Under the pieces are notes generated by a model. It searched no databases. It was not told where the DNA came from and saw only the letters and a program-made list of their open reading frames with translations. This document shows, one piece after another, positions 24,580 through 36,245 of a stretch of DNA of 64,000 nucleotides. Made by a program: the position numbers and the translations under genes. The first letter of the stretch is position 1, and each line of letters starts with the position of its first letter. The DNA is from Lineus longissimus (Eukaryota; Nemertea; Pilidiophora; Heteronemertea; Lineidae), in contig NC_088324.1 in NCBI RefSeq assembly GCF_910592395.1, positions 16,022,953 to 16,086,952 on the forward strand. Direction: 5' to 3'.

Positions 24580-24960
24580 CGTCATCGGATGCGCATCCGA
24601 TATGCCACGAGATCCTTTACCGTCTTCGGATGCGCATCCGATATGCCACGAGATCCTTCACCGTCAATTCCCTTACCGTCTTCGGATCCGATACGCCACG
24701 AGATCCTTCACCGTCAATTCCCTTACCGTCTTCGGATGCGCATCCGATATGCCACGAGATCCTTTACCGTCAATTTCTTTACCGTCATCGGATGCGCATC
24801 CGATATGCCACGAGATCCTTCACCGTCAATTCCCTTACCGTCTTCGGATGCGCATCCGATATGCCACGAGATCCTTTACCGTCAATTTCTTTACCGTCAT
24901 CGGATGCGCATCCGATATGCCACGAGTTTTTTTGTTACCTCACCGTCAATTCCTATACCG
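24580..24960. repeat. Tandem array built on an 18-bp perfect palindrome
   Basis: About seven units of roughly 40-62 bp share the core CGGATGCGCATCCG. In copies preceded by A this extends to the 18-base perfect palindrome ATCGGATGCGCATCCGAT. Each core is followed by ATGCCACGAGATCC and a spacer CCGTCAATTCCCTTACCGTC or shorter. One unit (about 24683) is contracted to TCGGATCCGA. An alternating TA tract (24551-24575) precedes the array. Open frames across it are repeat artefacts. Confidence 0.9.
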
Positions 24961-26035
24961 TCATGGATGCCACGAGCTTTGTTCGCGTTGTAAAGGTTTC
25001 GGGGATACGACTAATGCATGCGAGCACCGTCGGCGGAACCCCAAACCGCCCTCTCGATCTATCCGTAAGGACAAATCACTCTCGTGACCGTCACAGTTAC
25101 GGACTCCGGACCTCCAGACTTTAGAGACCGAGCTTTTCTTTACCTTACAATTACTGTATACTCGGCGCCTCACTTATATGTGTTGTTTTTTTCACATACA
25201 TTGTTCTCGTGGTTTACGGAAAAGTAGGCCTAAAATGTTATAGTGTCTAAAAACAATATTCAGTTAATGGAATTACACTTTTTTCCATTACTGCTTGCTT
25301 GATATTGCCCTAACAACTTTTTCATGAATCAATTTTGAGCATTTTGTTTACAACGTAGTTATTATAGCACGAAATATGAGTCTAAAATGCCAAATACTTG
25401 CAACTATTATGTTAATCACTGAAATCTTAGTGTACTAATTGCTCGCTATAAGCTAGGTTATTGCGCCCCTAAACCAACATACTGACAACGCTACCTCCCC
25501 GGAACTCAAACTTTAACGTGAGTTAATTGTAATCTTACTCTCTATATACCAAAGTGTTTTTACCTAGGAATACAGTTGCACTTCACTGAAAACTTATGAT
25601 GTGTTGATGAGTTCAATGAATCCTTCGATTCCTTTGGTTTTCTTGGCGAACTGACGTCCGACAATCAATTACCCGTTGACGTGTACCTGCAATACGCCAT
25701 TGCCATAGTGTGTAAACAGATCTATTTTTGGACGAAACTCAGCCCCTCACCAACTTTGGTACATTTCGCCAATGATGACACTGCTTCTAGGCTGTACCAC
25801 AGCACTTTAAGCTGTAGCAGCGCCAAGCAAGAGTCAAGACAAATGTCCACTACTGGATCAACCCCCTCGCCCGCCCCCCATCATCAGATTCAGAGGCCTG
25901 GCTCGTGGCTGAGCCCTGTGATTTAGGCTAGCCAAATTCAATATGATTCTTTTCTACTGTTCTTTGGTTGAAACAAGAGAAGGCCCGTAATGTTAGTAAA
26001 CCAATTTTCAGGTTGTTCGCGTTAAAAGTTAGAAG

Positions 26036-29000
26036 ATGGAGCAGATGGGACTCAACCCAAACCAGCTGATGGTTTTGCAGAACCCCGGGATGATGGGAGG
26101 CCAGATGGGTGGAATGCCCATGCTCATAACCCCGATGGTTGTCACACCTGAGCAGATGGAGCAGATGAAGAAGAGCCAAGGTAATCGGGGAAAAACTGCT
26201 CTACCCTAATGGCTAGAAAATGTCTGAAAATGTAAAAGTTTTTATTACCACCATAAATGTGTCTACCTTGAAAGTTGTCAGAGGATGTACAAGTACAAGT
26301 ATGACCATTCAGATTGAAATAATCAAAAACTATAGTAACAGGGATACACTTTAAAAACGTGACGTCATCTTAAGTTAATAACTCAGTTACATGGAAATGT
26401 TTCAGCTGGTGCTATGAAGACCTCAAGTAGCAAAGATTCCCACCATGATTTGAAGACGCGGGACCGAAGTCACGGAAGTGTTGAGGTAGGTAATAATGTG
26501 CGGGTGGCCAAGTAACCATTTGTTATTTTGGGAGTCCTGTGGTAAATTGTCCTTCCATGAAGTGACAAGGAAATATATTGGTTAAATCAAGTGAATGTGT
26601 TGGCCAAGTTCACGCAGCTGTTGAAAAAATCAGTTTATCATTATGATTGGTTGTGGTGATGAAATATTCTTGTTCCTAATTTTCTTCCAAGTTTTAACTT
26701 GTACTGTTTCACTCAGACTTTTCCATAGCTTTAGTTGGATCAGTGTGGTAGAGTATCAACAAACATGAGAAACAACCGGTCAAGAAATACTGAAAGTAAT
26801 CTCTATTGGTTGAGATTCCAAGTCACCTGGCACTGGTCCAATTATAGCACTAAATCCTGGAGAGCCAAAGTAATTTCTGCTGCTTCTCTGTGGAAACAAA
26901 ATACTCCAATATTTCTCACATGCCCTCAATGTCCGAGTCCACCTAACTCCCTTGGCACCTGTTCTTCATCTAACTGAATGTGTTTTGAATATTTTTGAAG
27001 AGGCGTCATCATTCCAGTAGTCACAGGTTTGATTCAAAGCGGGACTCACGAGATTATCACAAGCTACGAGACGACAGACATGACTCGCGGAGCAGCAGAC
27101 ATGGCAGTAGTCACAGGTCGCCATCTGGAAGTCATCACAGCAGTAGTCGCCATGAGAGAAGTCGCGACTACAGATCACGTGACTACAGTGACAGGTCATA
27201 TGACCAGCGCACAAGATCAAGCAGCAGTCATCATGAAACACGCCCTCTTTATTCAGATAGAGAATCTAGTTACAGAGGAAGAAGCTCTTACAGGCCAAGG
27301 GGTACTTACAGAGGTAATTAAAATGGTCATTCATATCGTCCAGAATTGGTGGCAAAATGGGCCATCCATATGGAAATGTCACATTTCCCATCTTATGAGG
27401 GCTATTATGCTCATTTGATATAAATCTGGAGTAGGTGTTGAGATCTAAATATCCCATGTCGAGCAATACAAAATGAGAGAAGTGGCTGATGGGTAATCTA
27501 ACGACAAAAGATATCTCAAAAGGAAAGTTGGTGTGATGCTGAAGTTTGCTCATTCTCCTGCATTACTTACCACCATATAATTGGGAATATGTCAAATTGC
27601 TCAGTCGTGGCTGTTTGAACAATGAGCTGAGGACATATGAACTATATAGCAATGAGCTGAGGACATATGAACTATATAGCAATGAGCTGAGGACATATGA
27701 ACTATATAGCAATGAGCTGAGGACATACGAACTATATAGCAATGAGCTGAGGACATACGAACTATATAGCAATGAGCTGAGGACATATGAACTATATAGC
27801 AATGAGCTGAGGACATATGAACTATATAGCAATGAGCTGAGGACATATGAACTATATAGCAATGAGCTGAGGACATATGAACTATATAGCAATGAGCTGA
27901 GGACATATGAACTATATAGCAATGAGCTGAGGACATATGAACTATATAGCATACTGCACGTGAAATGACAAAACAAGGACCATCAAAAAGCATTGGAGGT
28001 TTTCAAAGCAGAAACATAATAGCATAGTTGCAAGTGTCCTAGTAGTAGTGACTTGGGGACTGCTAAAGTTGCATTTGATGCTATCTAACATCAAAATGAA
28101 GGAATGCCAGTGCTTGCTGTGATTGGTGGACATGTAGAACATTGAAGACTAGTCCACGGGTGAATGCTTGGTTACAGTGATATGTGTTGGAGGATGGCTA
28201 AAGATTGTGTTCGCCGTTTTGAGTGAATAACAGCCGACACTTTCTCCAGACATGGACCTGAGGTCATTTATGGACTGGAGGAGGTGAGGGAGCTGAGGTT
28301 TGAAATCTCTAGCCGTGAGGCAAGCTGGTCTATTACAAGGGACTTTGACTGAAAGAGGCAAATCACATCCCCAGCTTTAGACAGTTCCCTGGATTCAACG
28401 CAAAAAGACCTTTTGTGCTGTGCTTTTCCATGGTATCCTTACAAAAGCATTTCAGCAAGACAGTTATCTGGACCTACAAAGATATCACCCAAGAATCGTC
28501 ATGCCAATTCAGAGCATTCATTTCATGTATCTCCATAAAAATAGCAGTATTCGTTTGGGACATTCTGCATGGGCAGGTGGTAATCATTGAGAACTTGAAA
28601 TATAGTGACTCGAAGTCGATTACATTTAGTTATGACAGCAGTTGTTTTTGCTTGCAGAATGATGGAGATTATTGAGCTGGAGTGATTTGTATGTTGGGAG
28701 AATTGGCATGGTGAGAAACCATAATCTTCAGGAAGTAACTATTGTTATTAGCGTGAAGGCAATGAACGCACTTAGCACATTATCATTCCTAATCAGACCG
28801 TGCACTAGGTCTCATTCAGCTTGGAGGATACACTGTTGAAACACTGGCGGAAACACCACAAATAAGTGTACAAGGTTGACAAACAAACTGCTTGCCTGAA
28901 CTCACTGATTGACTTGGCTAAGAAAGTGACACTGACACATTACATGAATGATTGCGCAAACGGCTGAGGAAATGATGAGGAGACGTCAACCTATTGGATG

Positions 29001-32000
29001 GCTGTGGCCTCACTCTCTATTCACCATTCTCTCTGAGGAGACGTCAACCTATTGGATGGCTGTGGCCTCACTCTCTATTCACCATTCTCTCTGAGGAGAC
29101 GTCAACCTATTGGATGGCTGTGGCCTCACTCTCTATTCACCATTCTCTCTGAGGAGACGTCAACCTATTGGATGGCTGTGGCCTCACTCTCTATTCACCA
29201 TTCTCTCTGAGGAGACGTCAACCTATTGGATGGCTGTGGCCTCACTCTCTATTTACCATTCTCTCTGAGGAGACGTCAACCTATTTGATGGCTGTGGCCT
29301 GACTCTCTATTCACCATTCTCTCTGAGGAGACGTCAACCTATTGGATGGCTGTGGCCTCACTCTTTATTCACCATTCTCTCTCAACAATAGTTGATCTGG
29401 ATCAGTGTTTCTTTGCTCCTATCAGATTGGTTATGTGTGGTAACCTAGCAATCCTTTAAAGCAAATATTAATGGATCTTTATAGAATACAAAATGTGTTC
29501 AAAATGAAAAGGATTGCTTGAAATGGTATTGCTAGTTGCCTTGTGACCAGCAGCCTTGAAATGATGTCCTGGGTGTCTTAGTTCTATCTTCGGGTGGAAA
29601 TCTTCTTCTTTTAACCTCGACATCTTTCTTCACCATTTCCTTTTACTTGATGATCTAACCTTTTACCACAGGTAGGCGTGGCTACGATAATCACTACAGC
29701 TCGACCAGCAGATATTCCCGAGATGAGGCAACATCATCACGGTCAAGTGACTACATGAGGAGCCAACCCAAACCTCGTGACACAACACCTCCGTCGTCAG
29801 CATCGTACCATTCTACATATGAACCACGAGGCAGTGGGCGTGGCCGCGGGGCTGTTCGTGGTCGAGGACGAGGTTATTTTGCCGGGAGCACACCGGAGAA
29901 TCGGAGGCCTGCAGTGGTGACGAGGTCGCTGGCGACGAGCATTGTTCGCAAATATACGACGACTCCAAGGGTAGGTGTCATCCATGATGGTGAGATGTTC
30001 TGTTGATTGTCACCTCATCATTGCGTGACTCTCACCAGTTTTCCTTAAGGGGAGAGTGAGGGTATATCACGTCTGCTGTGTGATAGCTCTTGCTGATAGG
30101 TTTAAATTATGCCATCATTACTATTTGAATGAATAAGCAGGTTGTAGCTTTCCGTGCTATAAGAAAAAGAGATCCTGGCCAAGTACTGTCATCGAGCTGA
30201 AGAGGTCATAGGCTTAGAGACGGGTGTTGGAAAATAATGATACAGAATGTCAAGTGATAGCGCCTTTCTGAAGCCTGAAAATGTGAATGTAATTGTTGCT
30301 GGCCTCATTGCAGTTGTTCGCTCATCGAGAGCCTGATGATGATGATGATGAGGGAGATGATGACGTAAGCAAACATCTTCATAGTAGCATCATGCTCATA
30401 TGTAACATAATCCTCATGCTAGCCGCAGAGGTCTTCTCCTAAGACAAGAATATTGTACATTTATCTGATAGTTCCCCGCTCCTGCATTCTGCATACAGTG
30501 CGATGTCTTCACCCATCCATTCCCAAAGCAGATTCCTAGTGCATTGTGCCTCCAGCACATTAGACAAATTATTCAAAATGGATGACGAAACTGCATTCTT
30601 GGTTGAGTAGTTTTAACGGGATACGATGATGTGGAGAGCAAGCACTAAGAACCACCAATCTCTGGATGTAAACCATGGTCTTCAACACTTGTGCTAGCTT
30701 CTTCACCGTTAACCTCTAACCCACTGCCCCATCGCAGACATGGTTATCAACACTAGATGAGAGTCATGTCAGCACCAAGATTCCTGCCCCAGCAGCTTCT
30801 CCCTACAAACTCCCATCTTCCAGAGGATGGGTGATCCAAAACACCACCTATCATACATTGGACATGACGTCTGCTAACCCTGCAATGTCAACCTGTTCTG
30901 GATGGCATTCCCATCTTCACTCACACATTGTACAGAATTCCTTTCAAAAATACTTGATAATTTATAAAGCTTCTATACCAGATGAGCATCTCCTCATTCT
31001 AATTACTCATTTCACTGAGAACTTTCTAATTGCATCATAGAACAATTTATTGTCATTTTCTTGAGAGACAACTTTTCCTCCAAACTTTGTCACTCAAGAA
31101 ACATCTGATGGAAGATGTTTAAGATTGATGAGGTGAACAGAAACAATGGTCGATGATGACCACACATCTAAACTACTTGTGAAAGAAGTTATTCGGCCTG
31201 ATACAGATATCTGGGATAAACAAATCCATACCTATCATTAACATAATTCACCTTTATCTCTCCAGCTAACCACCCGTGGGCGATTCACATCAACAAGAGG
31301 CTTCTACCGAGGAATGACGTCATATCGTGGGCGAGGGACGGGCTTCCCAAGGGCAGGTTACAACAACTGTACTCTCTGTAAGATCCAGTTCTACGGCACG
31401 CGGGCAGCACATTCTATGAGTGTTGAACATCAGGTAAAGTCAAAATACGCTGACAGCATTTCTGAATCACGAGACAAACTTGGACAATGGACTCTGTATC
31501 ACTTTATGTTGCTGTTTCATCATGCGGTGTATAATTCTCTCCTTGTTGTCTTCCAGCGCAATGTTCGTGCGAGAAAGCATGCGTTTGCAGTTGCTCTTGA
31601 GCGTCGTCGCCAGTCTGATGATGATGGGAGCCCTGGGCCGGACATGGAGGACCTGGTCATCCTCGATTCAGTGGGAGAATCAGATGAAGAGATGAAGGTA
31701 CATTTCCTTGTGATTCTTTGCTTTCGTTTGCTGCCATATCGCGTTCACATTGATTTACCAACCACCAAAAGGAAGTCACTTCAAGTTTCATTCAGTGTTG
31801 TGTTCCTTGCGGTTTCTATCGAGATCATAACAACTGTTTTATCTATTTTTAGGAGGAACCTAAGCCCGAGAAAGGCTCTGACTCAGAGGAGCAGAAGTTA
31901 CTCCATCATCATCATCATCATCATCATCATGCTAGCCGTAAGAGGAGGAGACTGATTGATGCGGTAAGACCTTACATCACAGGTGACCAGGAAGGCCAGA

Positions 32001-33620
32001 GAGTCTACCACGCCAACACTCTTTGAAGTTTCTTTGCTATAGTGCCACTTTGAAAGTTTATGGATGTTTAGCTCACAATTTCCAATGATTCATTTCATGA
32101 TCCTTCACTATTTCCAGCTCTCCGGCTCGGCATCCCAGAATGAGTCAGCGCCACCTGCCAAGCCACTGCATACTATCGAGATAGTTCCTCCGGACCCGAG
32201 TGTTGACCAATACGGAGCCTGCTACATCATCCCCGTCTCAGGCTTCTTCTGTAAACTATGCTGCAAGTTTTATCACAACGAGGCTGCGGCTAAACGTGTT
32301 CACATCAAATCTTCTACTCACCTCGAAAAACTCAAGGTAAGCGTCACTCCCTGATCAAACAAACACCTTCATATTTCACCCAGACCGAGTGTGCCATCTT
32401 GGATGAGGTCTTAACTGTTGACTTCCCACGAATATGTAGACTGGCTTTGTTCAGTTTCTCTGCTCATTTTGGCGTGTCAACTCATCAACATAGATGACAG
32501 GTATCCTGGCTTTATTTGAGCAGATAAGGCTGCCTCACAAGCTTGGCTTCTGTAGCCTTGTGTCTTCTCCATCAGAGCAATGTCTTGCTCTTTCTAGGCT
32601 GCCTTTCAGTGGATGAGTCAATGATAACCTGACTTGTATGTTTAAAACGTTACTCCATCTCTAACAGACAGCACGGTCGACATATGAGAAGAAACTAGCC
32701 GCAGAGAAAGAGGCCGAGAAGGTTGCAGCAGAGACGACGGCTGGTGAACCAGAGGAGCAGACACCACCCGACAGCAGTCCACCAGGTACGCATCTTAATT
32801 AGAAGAGGTCTTGGCCTTCTCCACCATGTCACTTCTTCCTGTTCCTTAACAATTAGTGCTAGAATGACCTTGGTGAACCCTGATCTGGTGGAAAGGCATA
32901 AGCTATCTTCCTCATCATTGCTGGAGTGCATTGTCAGAGAAAGTGTTTGCTGTTTGATTATCAGTTCCATTCAACCCAAAGGACAGAGTCATTACCACAA
33001 CTGTTTTTGGGAGATGTATTGAGAAGTTGGTCTTTGTTAGAGAAGATGATATGGTAGAAGTCCAACTTACTTCAGGTTCCTCTCTTCATCTCTCTCCAGC
33101 TGTCACCAGTTCAACCACCGTTCCTAAACCTGACACGCCCACCCCAAAGATGACAGTGCTGCAGAAGATGACAACTAAAACGGCCAAAGCTGTCGTAACA
33201 GCCAAGATGGCGGCAGCAACGTCACAGGTACAGAATCGTGGCACAGTGCTGAAGAAGACAGCTACCACGCGGGTGACGAAGATCCCGGCAGTCTTGTCCA
33301 AACGGATGACTGCAAAGAGGAAAGCTGCCAGATCAGCTGCTAATGCTCAAGAGGTGACACCCAGTGGTGCAGAGGTGACGTCGGCTGAGGCTGTCGAAGA
33401 GCTGTCGACACCTGCAGCATCTAACGATGAGGCGGCAGCTGAAGTGGACAGCACGGAGAGCCCGACACAACGTGAGGAGGATATGGAGGAGGTGGTGGTG
33501 GCCGTTGCCAGTGACGATGCAATGGCTGACACCACTGAACCAAACCAAGATGCAACTCTGACGGGAACAGATGCTGTGCAAGGTGCAGATCAGTCAGTCA
33601 CTGGATCGGTCACTGAGTAA
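26036..33620 (+). CDS. Matrin-type zinc-finger protein, RS/RG-rich (CIZ1/matrin-3-like; 721 aa, eleven exons)
   Basis: Exons: 26036-26180, 26406-26485, 27001-27313, 29672-29970, 30314-30364, 31266-31433, 31557-31697, 31853-31963, 32118-32336, 32668-32785, 33100-33620. All borders are GT-AG, phases agree, and the sum is 2166 nt. Residues 1-48 are Met/Gly/Gln-rich. Residues 76-179 are Arg/Ser/His/Asp-rich (SRDYRSRDYSDRSYDQRTRS). Residues 180-279 contain RG/RGG repeats (GSGRGRGAVRGRGRGYF). The first zinc finger is C331, C334, H345, H351 (C-x2-C-x10-H-x5-H). The second is C481, C484, H498, H504 (C-x2-C-x13-H-x5-H), in the context IIPVSGFFCKLCCKFYHNEA. A nine-His run and the basic stretch SRKRRRL (about 417-433, likely nuclear localisation) lie between them. 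The C-terminal 170 residues are Lys/Thr-rich then acidic. This makes a nuclear RNA- or chromatin-associated protein of the CIZ1/matrin-3/ZNF638 kind; the exact orthologue is unsure. An acceptor at 26010-26011 implies an upstream 5' UTR exon. Confidence 0.85.
27621..27950. repeat. 30-bp minisatellite, exactly eleven copies, in a matrin-ZF-gene intron
   Basis: The unit is AATGAGCTGAGGACATATGA plus ten bases. Copies are identical except two with CATACGAACT in place of CATATGAACT. It lies 300 bases after the donor at 27314. Simple ten-residue repeats translated from it are artefacts of the period. Confidence 0.97.
28976..29382. repeat. 58-bp minisatellite, seven copies, in the same intron
   Basis: The unit contains GAGGAGACGTCAACCTATTG and GGCTGTGGCCTCACTCTC. 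Copies are near-identical with a few point changes in the last three. Each carries one GACGTCA (CRE-like) core. It ends about 290 bases before the acceptor of the RG-rich exon. Confidence 0.95.
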
Positions 33621-33984
33621 CTTTGATAAATGACTTTCATCCGATGCATGGCAGACAGAGGCCCTTACTGTTTACCTGGAAATGTTCAATTGGGGGTAAA
33701 CATTTACTGCCAAGTTCTAATGGATTTGACTTCTTTTAAGTTGTCTCCCAAATCGTGACTTTTACCTGATCCCTGGTAGATGTACACCTAGATAGAAGAG
33801 ATCAGTTTGGATGAAGATCAATCAATGAATATCATCTCTGATCATAGTTGCCATTATATCTCAGTTTGGTCATTTGTGTTGTTTACTGTTGCTATGGAGA
33901 CTGGGTACTCACTGCTCATTGTGATGGTTGTAAACTTGGCAAGTTGACTTCAATGTTCAATGTTCAGCTGTAGAATAGTAGTGG

Positions 33985-33990
33985 AATAAA
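33985..33990 (+). terminator. Polyadenylation signal AATAAA of the matrin-type zinc-finger gene
   Basis: Canonical AATAAA 365 bases after the stop codon at 33620, inside GTGGAATAAAATG. The intervening sequence has no exon-like feature, so it reads as a plain 3' UTR. Confidence 0.65.
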
Positions 33991-34146
33991 ATGTAATCAT
34001 TCGATGGATTATATCACCTTGTCGGCTTTGTCTTTGACGGCTACCGAGGACGAGAGACAACTGTGGAAAGCATGGATGTGACTTCAGAGAGTCACTGTGG
34101 TTGTGACGTATAACAACATGGAAGCACTTCAGTATTTCAACTCTGC

Positions 34147-35560
34147 TAGCTGGTTATCTCGGTTGGTTCCATGTCTCTGTCCTCTGTTATCAAGACAAGA
34201 CATATTTTGACTGACTGTGACAATGCAGAAGACATGAGACGGGCCGGGGAAGTGAACATTAACCCCCGATTTCCTCATCACGTCCGTATTTTGACCTTTC
34301 CAGCTGGTTTTCCGAGGTTGTTCCAATCCTCTGTCCTGTCCTCCTTTAAAATCAAGCAAGAAGCATGTTGTGATCATTGATTGTGTCAAGTCAGTGTTCT
34401 GACACTTGAAGCTGGTTATCGCCGGTGTTTCATTCCTTCATCTTCATCATTTTGAGACAAGACAACTGACTGAATGCAAAAAAGATGAGATGAGATATAT
34501 CAGTATTATGACTCTTCCAGCTGGTAATATTTGGTCAGTCAGTGATGAAGCAAAAAACAATCCTTCAGGGTCGTGATTGTCTTTGGAGAGTGTGTGAATT
34601 ACAAGATATAAGTTGGTCAAGAGTCAAAATTCTAACATGTCTTGTCTCATCCGTCTTGAAGCGTCAGAACACTGAAGGGCCTTGTCTCAACCCCCTGGAA
34701 GCGTCAGAACACTGAAGGGCCTTGTCTCAACCCCCTTGAAGCGTCAGAACACTGAAGGGCCTTGTCTCAACCCCCTGGAAGCGTCAGAACACTGAAGGGC
34801 CTTGTCTCAACCCCCTGGAAGCGTCAGAACACTGAAGGGCCTTGTCTCAACCCCCTGGAAGCGTCAGAACACTGAAGGGCCTTGTCTCAACCCCCTGGAA
34901 GCGTCAGAACACTGAAGGGCCTTGTCTCAAGTCTCCTGGGTTGTTACAATCAGTCACAACATGTGTCTTCTCTTGATAACAGAGGACAGGTCAGAGGAAT
35001 GGAACAACCCGAGTCAACCAGCTGGAAGAGTCAAAATACTGACGTGCCTGGACATATGTCTTGTGTGTTGCAATCGATCACAACATGTGTCTTCTCTAGT
35101 GACAGATGACAGGCCAGCGGCATTGGACAAACCCGATATTGTTATTCTCCTGCGATCAGAAATTTTGAGATGCACGCCAGACAGTCGGATTTTGGTTACA
35201 AAGTCGGCTGTCCAAGAGAATTCTGCCACAGAGCTTCAGAGCTGTGTGGTCAGGGTGGTGTCCCTCTCTGTTCTTTATCAGGGAGCAGGTTGGAAGCACA
35301 TGAGCTGGAGCCTGTGTCTGGCCTCCAGCTCCGCAGGCTGATCGAGGAGATTCTCGTAAGTCTATTCTGTGGCAGGTGTTCTGAGGCAGCAGTGCCCTAT
35401 CCAGCTTGGTGATTTTGTAAAGCCTGATATAATCAGCTGGAAGAGTTGAAATACTGACTTGCCATGTCTCACCTCTTCTGCATTGTCACAATCAGTCACA
35501 ACATGTGTCCTCTCTTGAGAAGAGAGAACAGGACAGTGGTATTGGACACAAGACCGATGT
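34147..35560. repeat. Family of dispersed repeats of about 80-130 bp in both orientations
   Basis: Copies share TCACAACATGTGTCTTCTCT, AACAGAGGACAGG and CCAGCTGGAAGAGTCAAAAT. Forward copies lie near 34941-35024, 35060-35130 and 35433-35560. Reverse-complement copies lie near 34147-34222 and 34305-34376. Identity between opposite copies is roughly 75-85% by eye. I do not recognise the family; there is no coding capacity. Confidence 0.7.
34641..34931. repeat. 40-bp minisatellite, about seven copies
   Basis: The unit is GAAGCGTCAGAACACTGAAG plus twenty bases ending CAACCCCCTG. Copies begin at 34658 and then every 40 bases. It sits between inverted members of the surrounding dispersed-repeat family. 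Confidence 0.95.
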
Positions 35561-35797
35561 GATTTGAGTAAACAACCCTAAAAGGTAACATTTTGGTCGT
35601 CATTTTTCAAAAAAATCGATTTGAATGGTGTCACCTTGGTCTGGGAGAACTCCTACCAACATTATTTCCCCCCGATCTCACTTGTGATATGATCATCACC
35701 GTTTAAGAGTGGGCGAGTTGTATGTTCTTGTGACTTAAAGAGAACTCACTGTGACCTCATCTGAAACTGTTGGGGCAGAGGTCACACCAGGGCAATA

Positions 35798-35820
35798 CCC
35801 CCCCCCCCCCCCCCCCCCCC
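35798..35820. repeat. Poly-C run of 23
   Basis: Uninterrupted C homopolymer (poly-G on the minus strand) in intergenic sequence. Confidence 0.95.
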
Positions 35821-36245
35821 GAGACATCAGAACACTGGTAACTGAGGAAGGAAGAATGTCCCAGACAAGTCAAACCGAGGTGTCCATTTACCATCAGAGT
35901 TCAAGACACCTGAAGCAACTAAGATGTGTGAATTTATCCCGCAATCTTCCCTACCCCACAATTCATTAGCATGCAGAGTCAGACTGAAGGTAGGGATTGC
36001 GTGTCCTGCGACATCAATAAGAAATTGATATCCTATTGTCTACAATCTTCTGTTTCAAGATATCAAGCTACCAATGGCTCCCCCTATGGAGCCATAATAA
36101 CATCTGTAACTGTGCCAGATGTCCAGTAAGACGCCAGCTGAAAACTCCTGATACGAACGGTCTGGCACTTATGTATACAGCCACGAGTTCCTATCGAGTG
36201 TGTCCAAACATGAAATAAGTGCAAAATCGTTTTTGACATATTATT

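Noticed and set aside
18247-24960. CRISPR array
   Set aside because: The direct repeats have no unique spacers of regular length, and the genome is eukaryotic; these are minisatellites.
24602-25087. Zinc-knuckle-like C-x2-C...C near 24985-25030 (CSRCKGFGDTTNAC)
   Set aside because: The expected His is Asp, and the upstream part of the frame is only the palindromic satellite. No retroelement domain follows. Chance is more likely, though a decayed gag fragment is possible.
27546-27993. Open frames of 130-140 codons on both strands
   Set aside because: They arise from the 30-bp tandem repeat inside an intron of the matrin-type zinc-finger gene.
30720-30830. Possible extra exon after CATCGCAG in the zinc-finger gene
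   Set aside because: The frame from 30314-30364 to 31266 is already continuous in phase 0, and the candidate has no good donor in a compatible phase.
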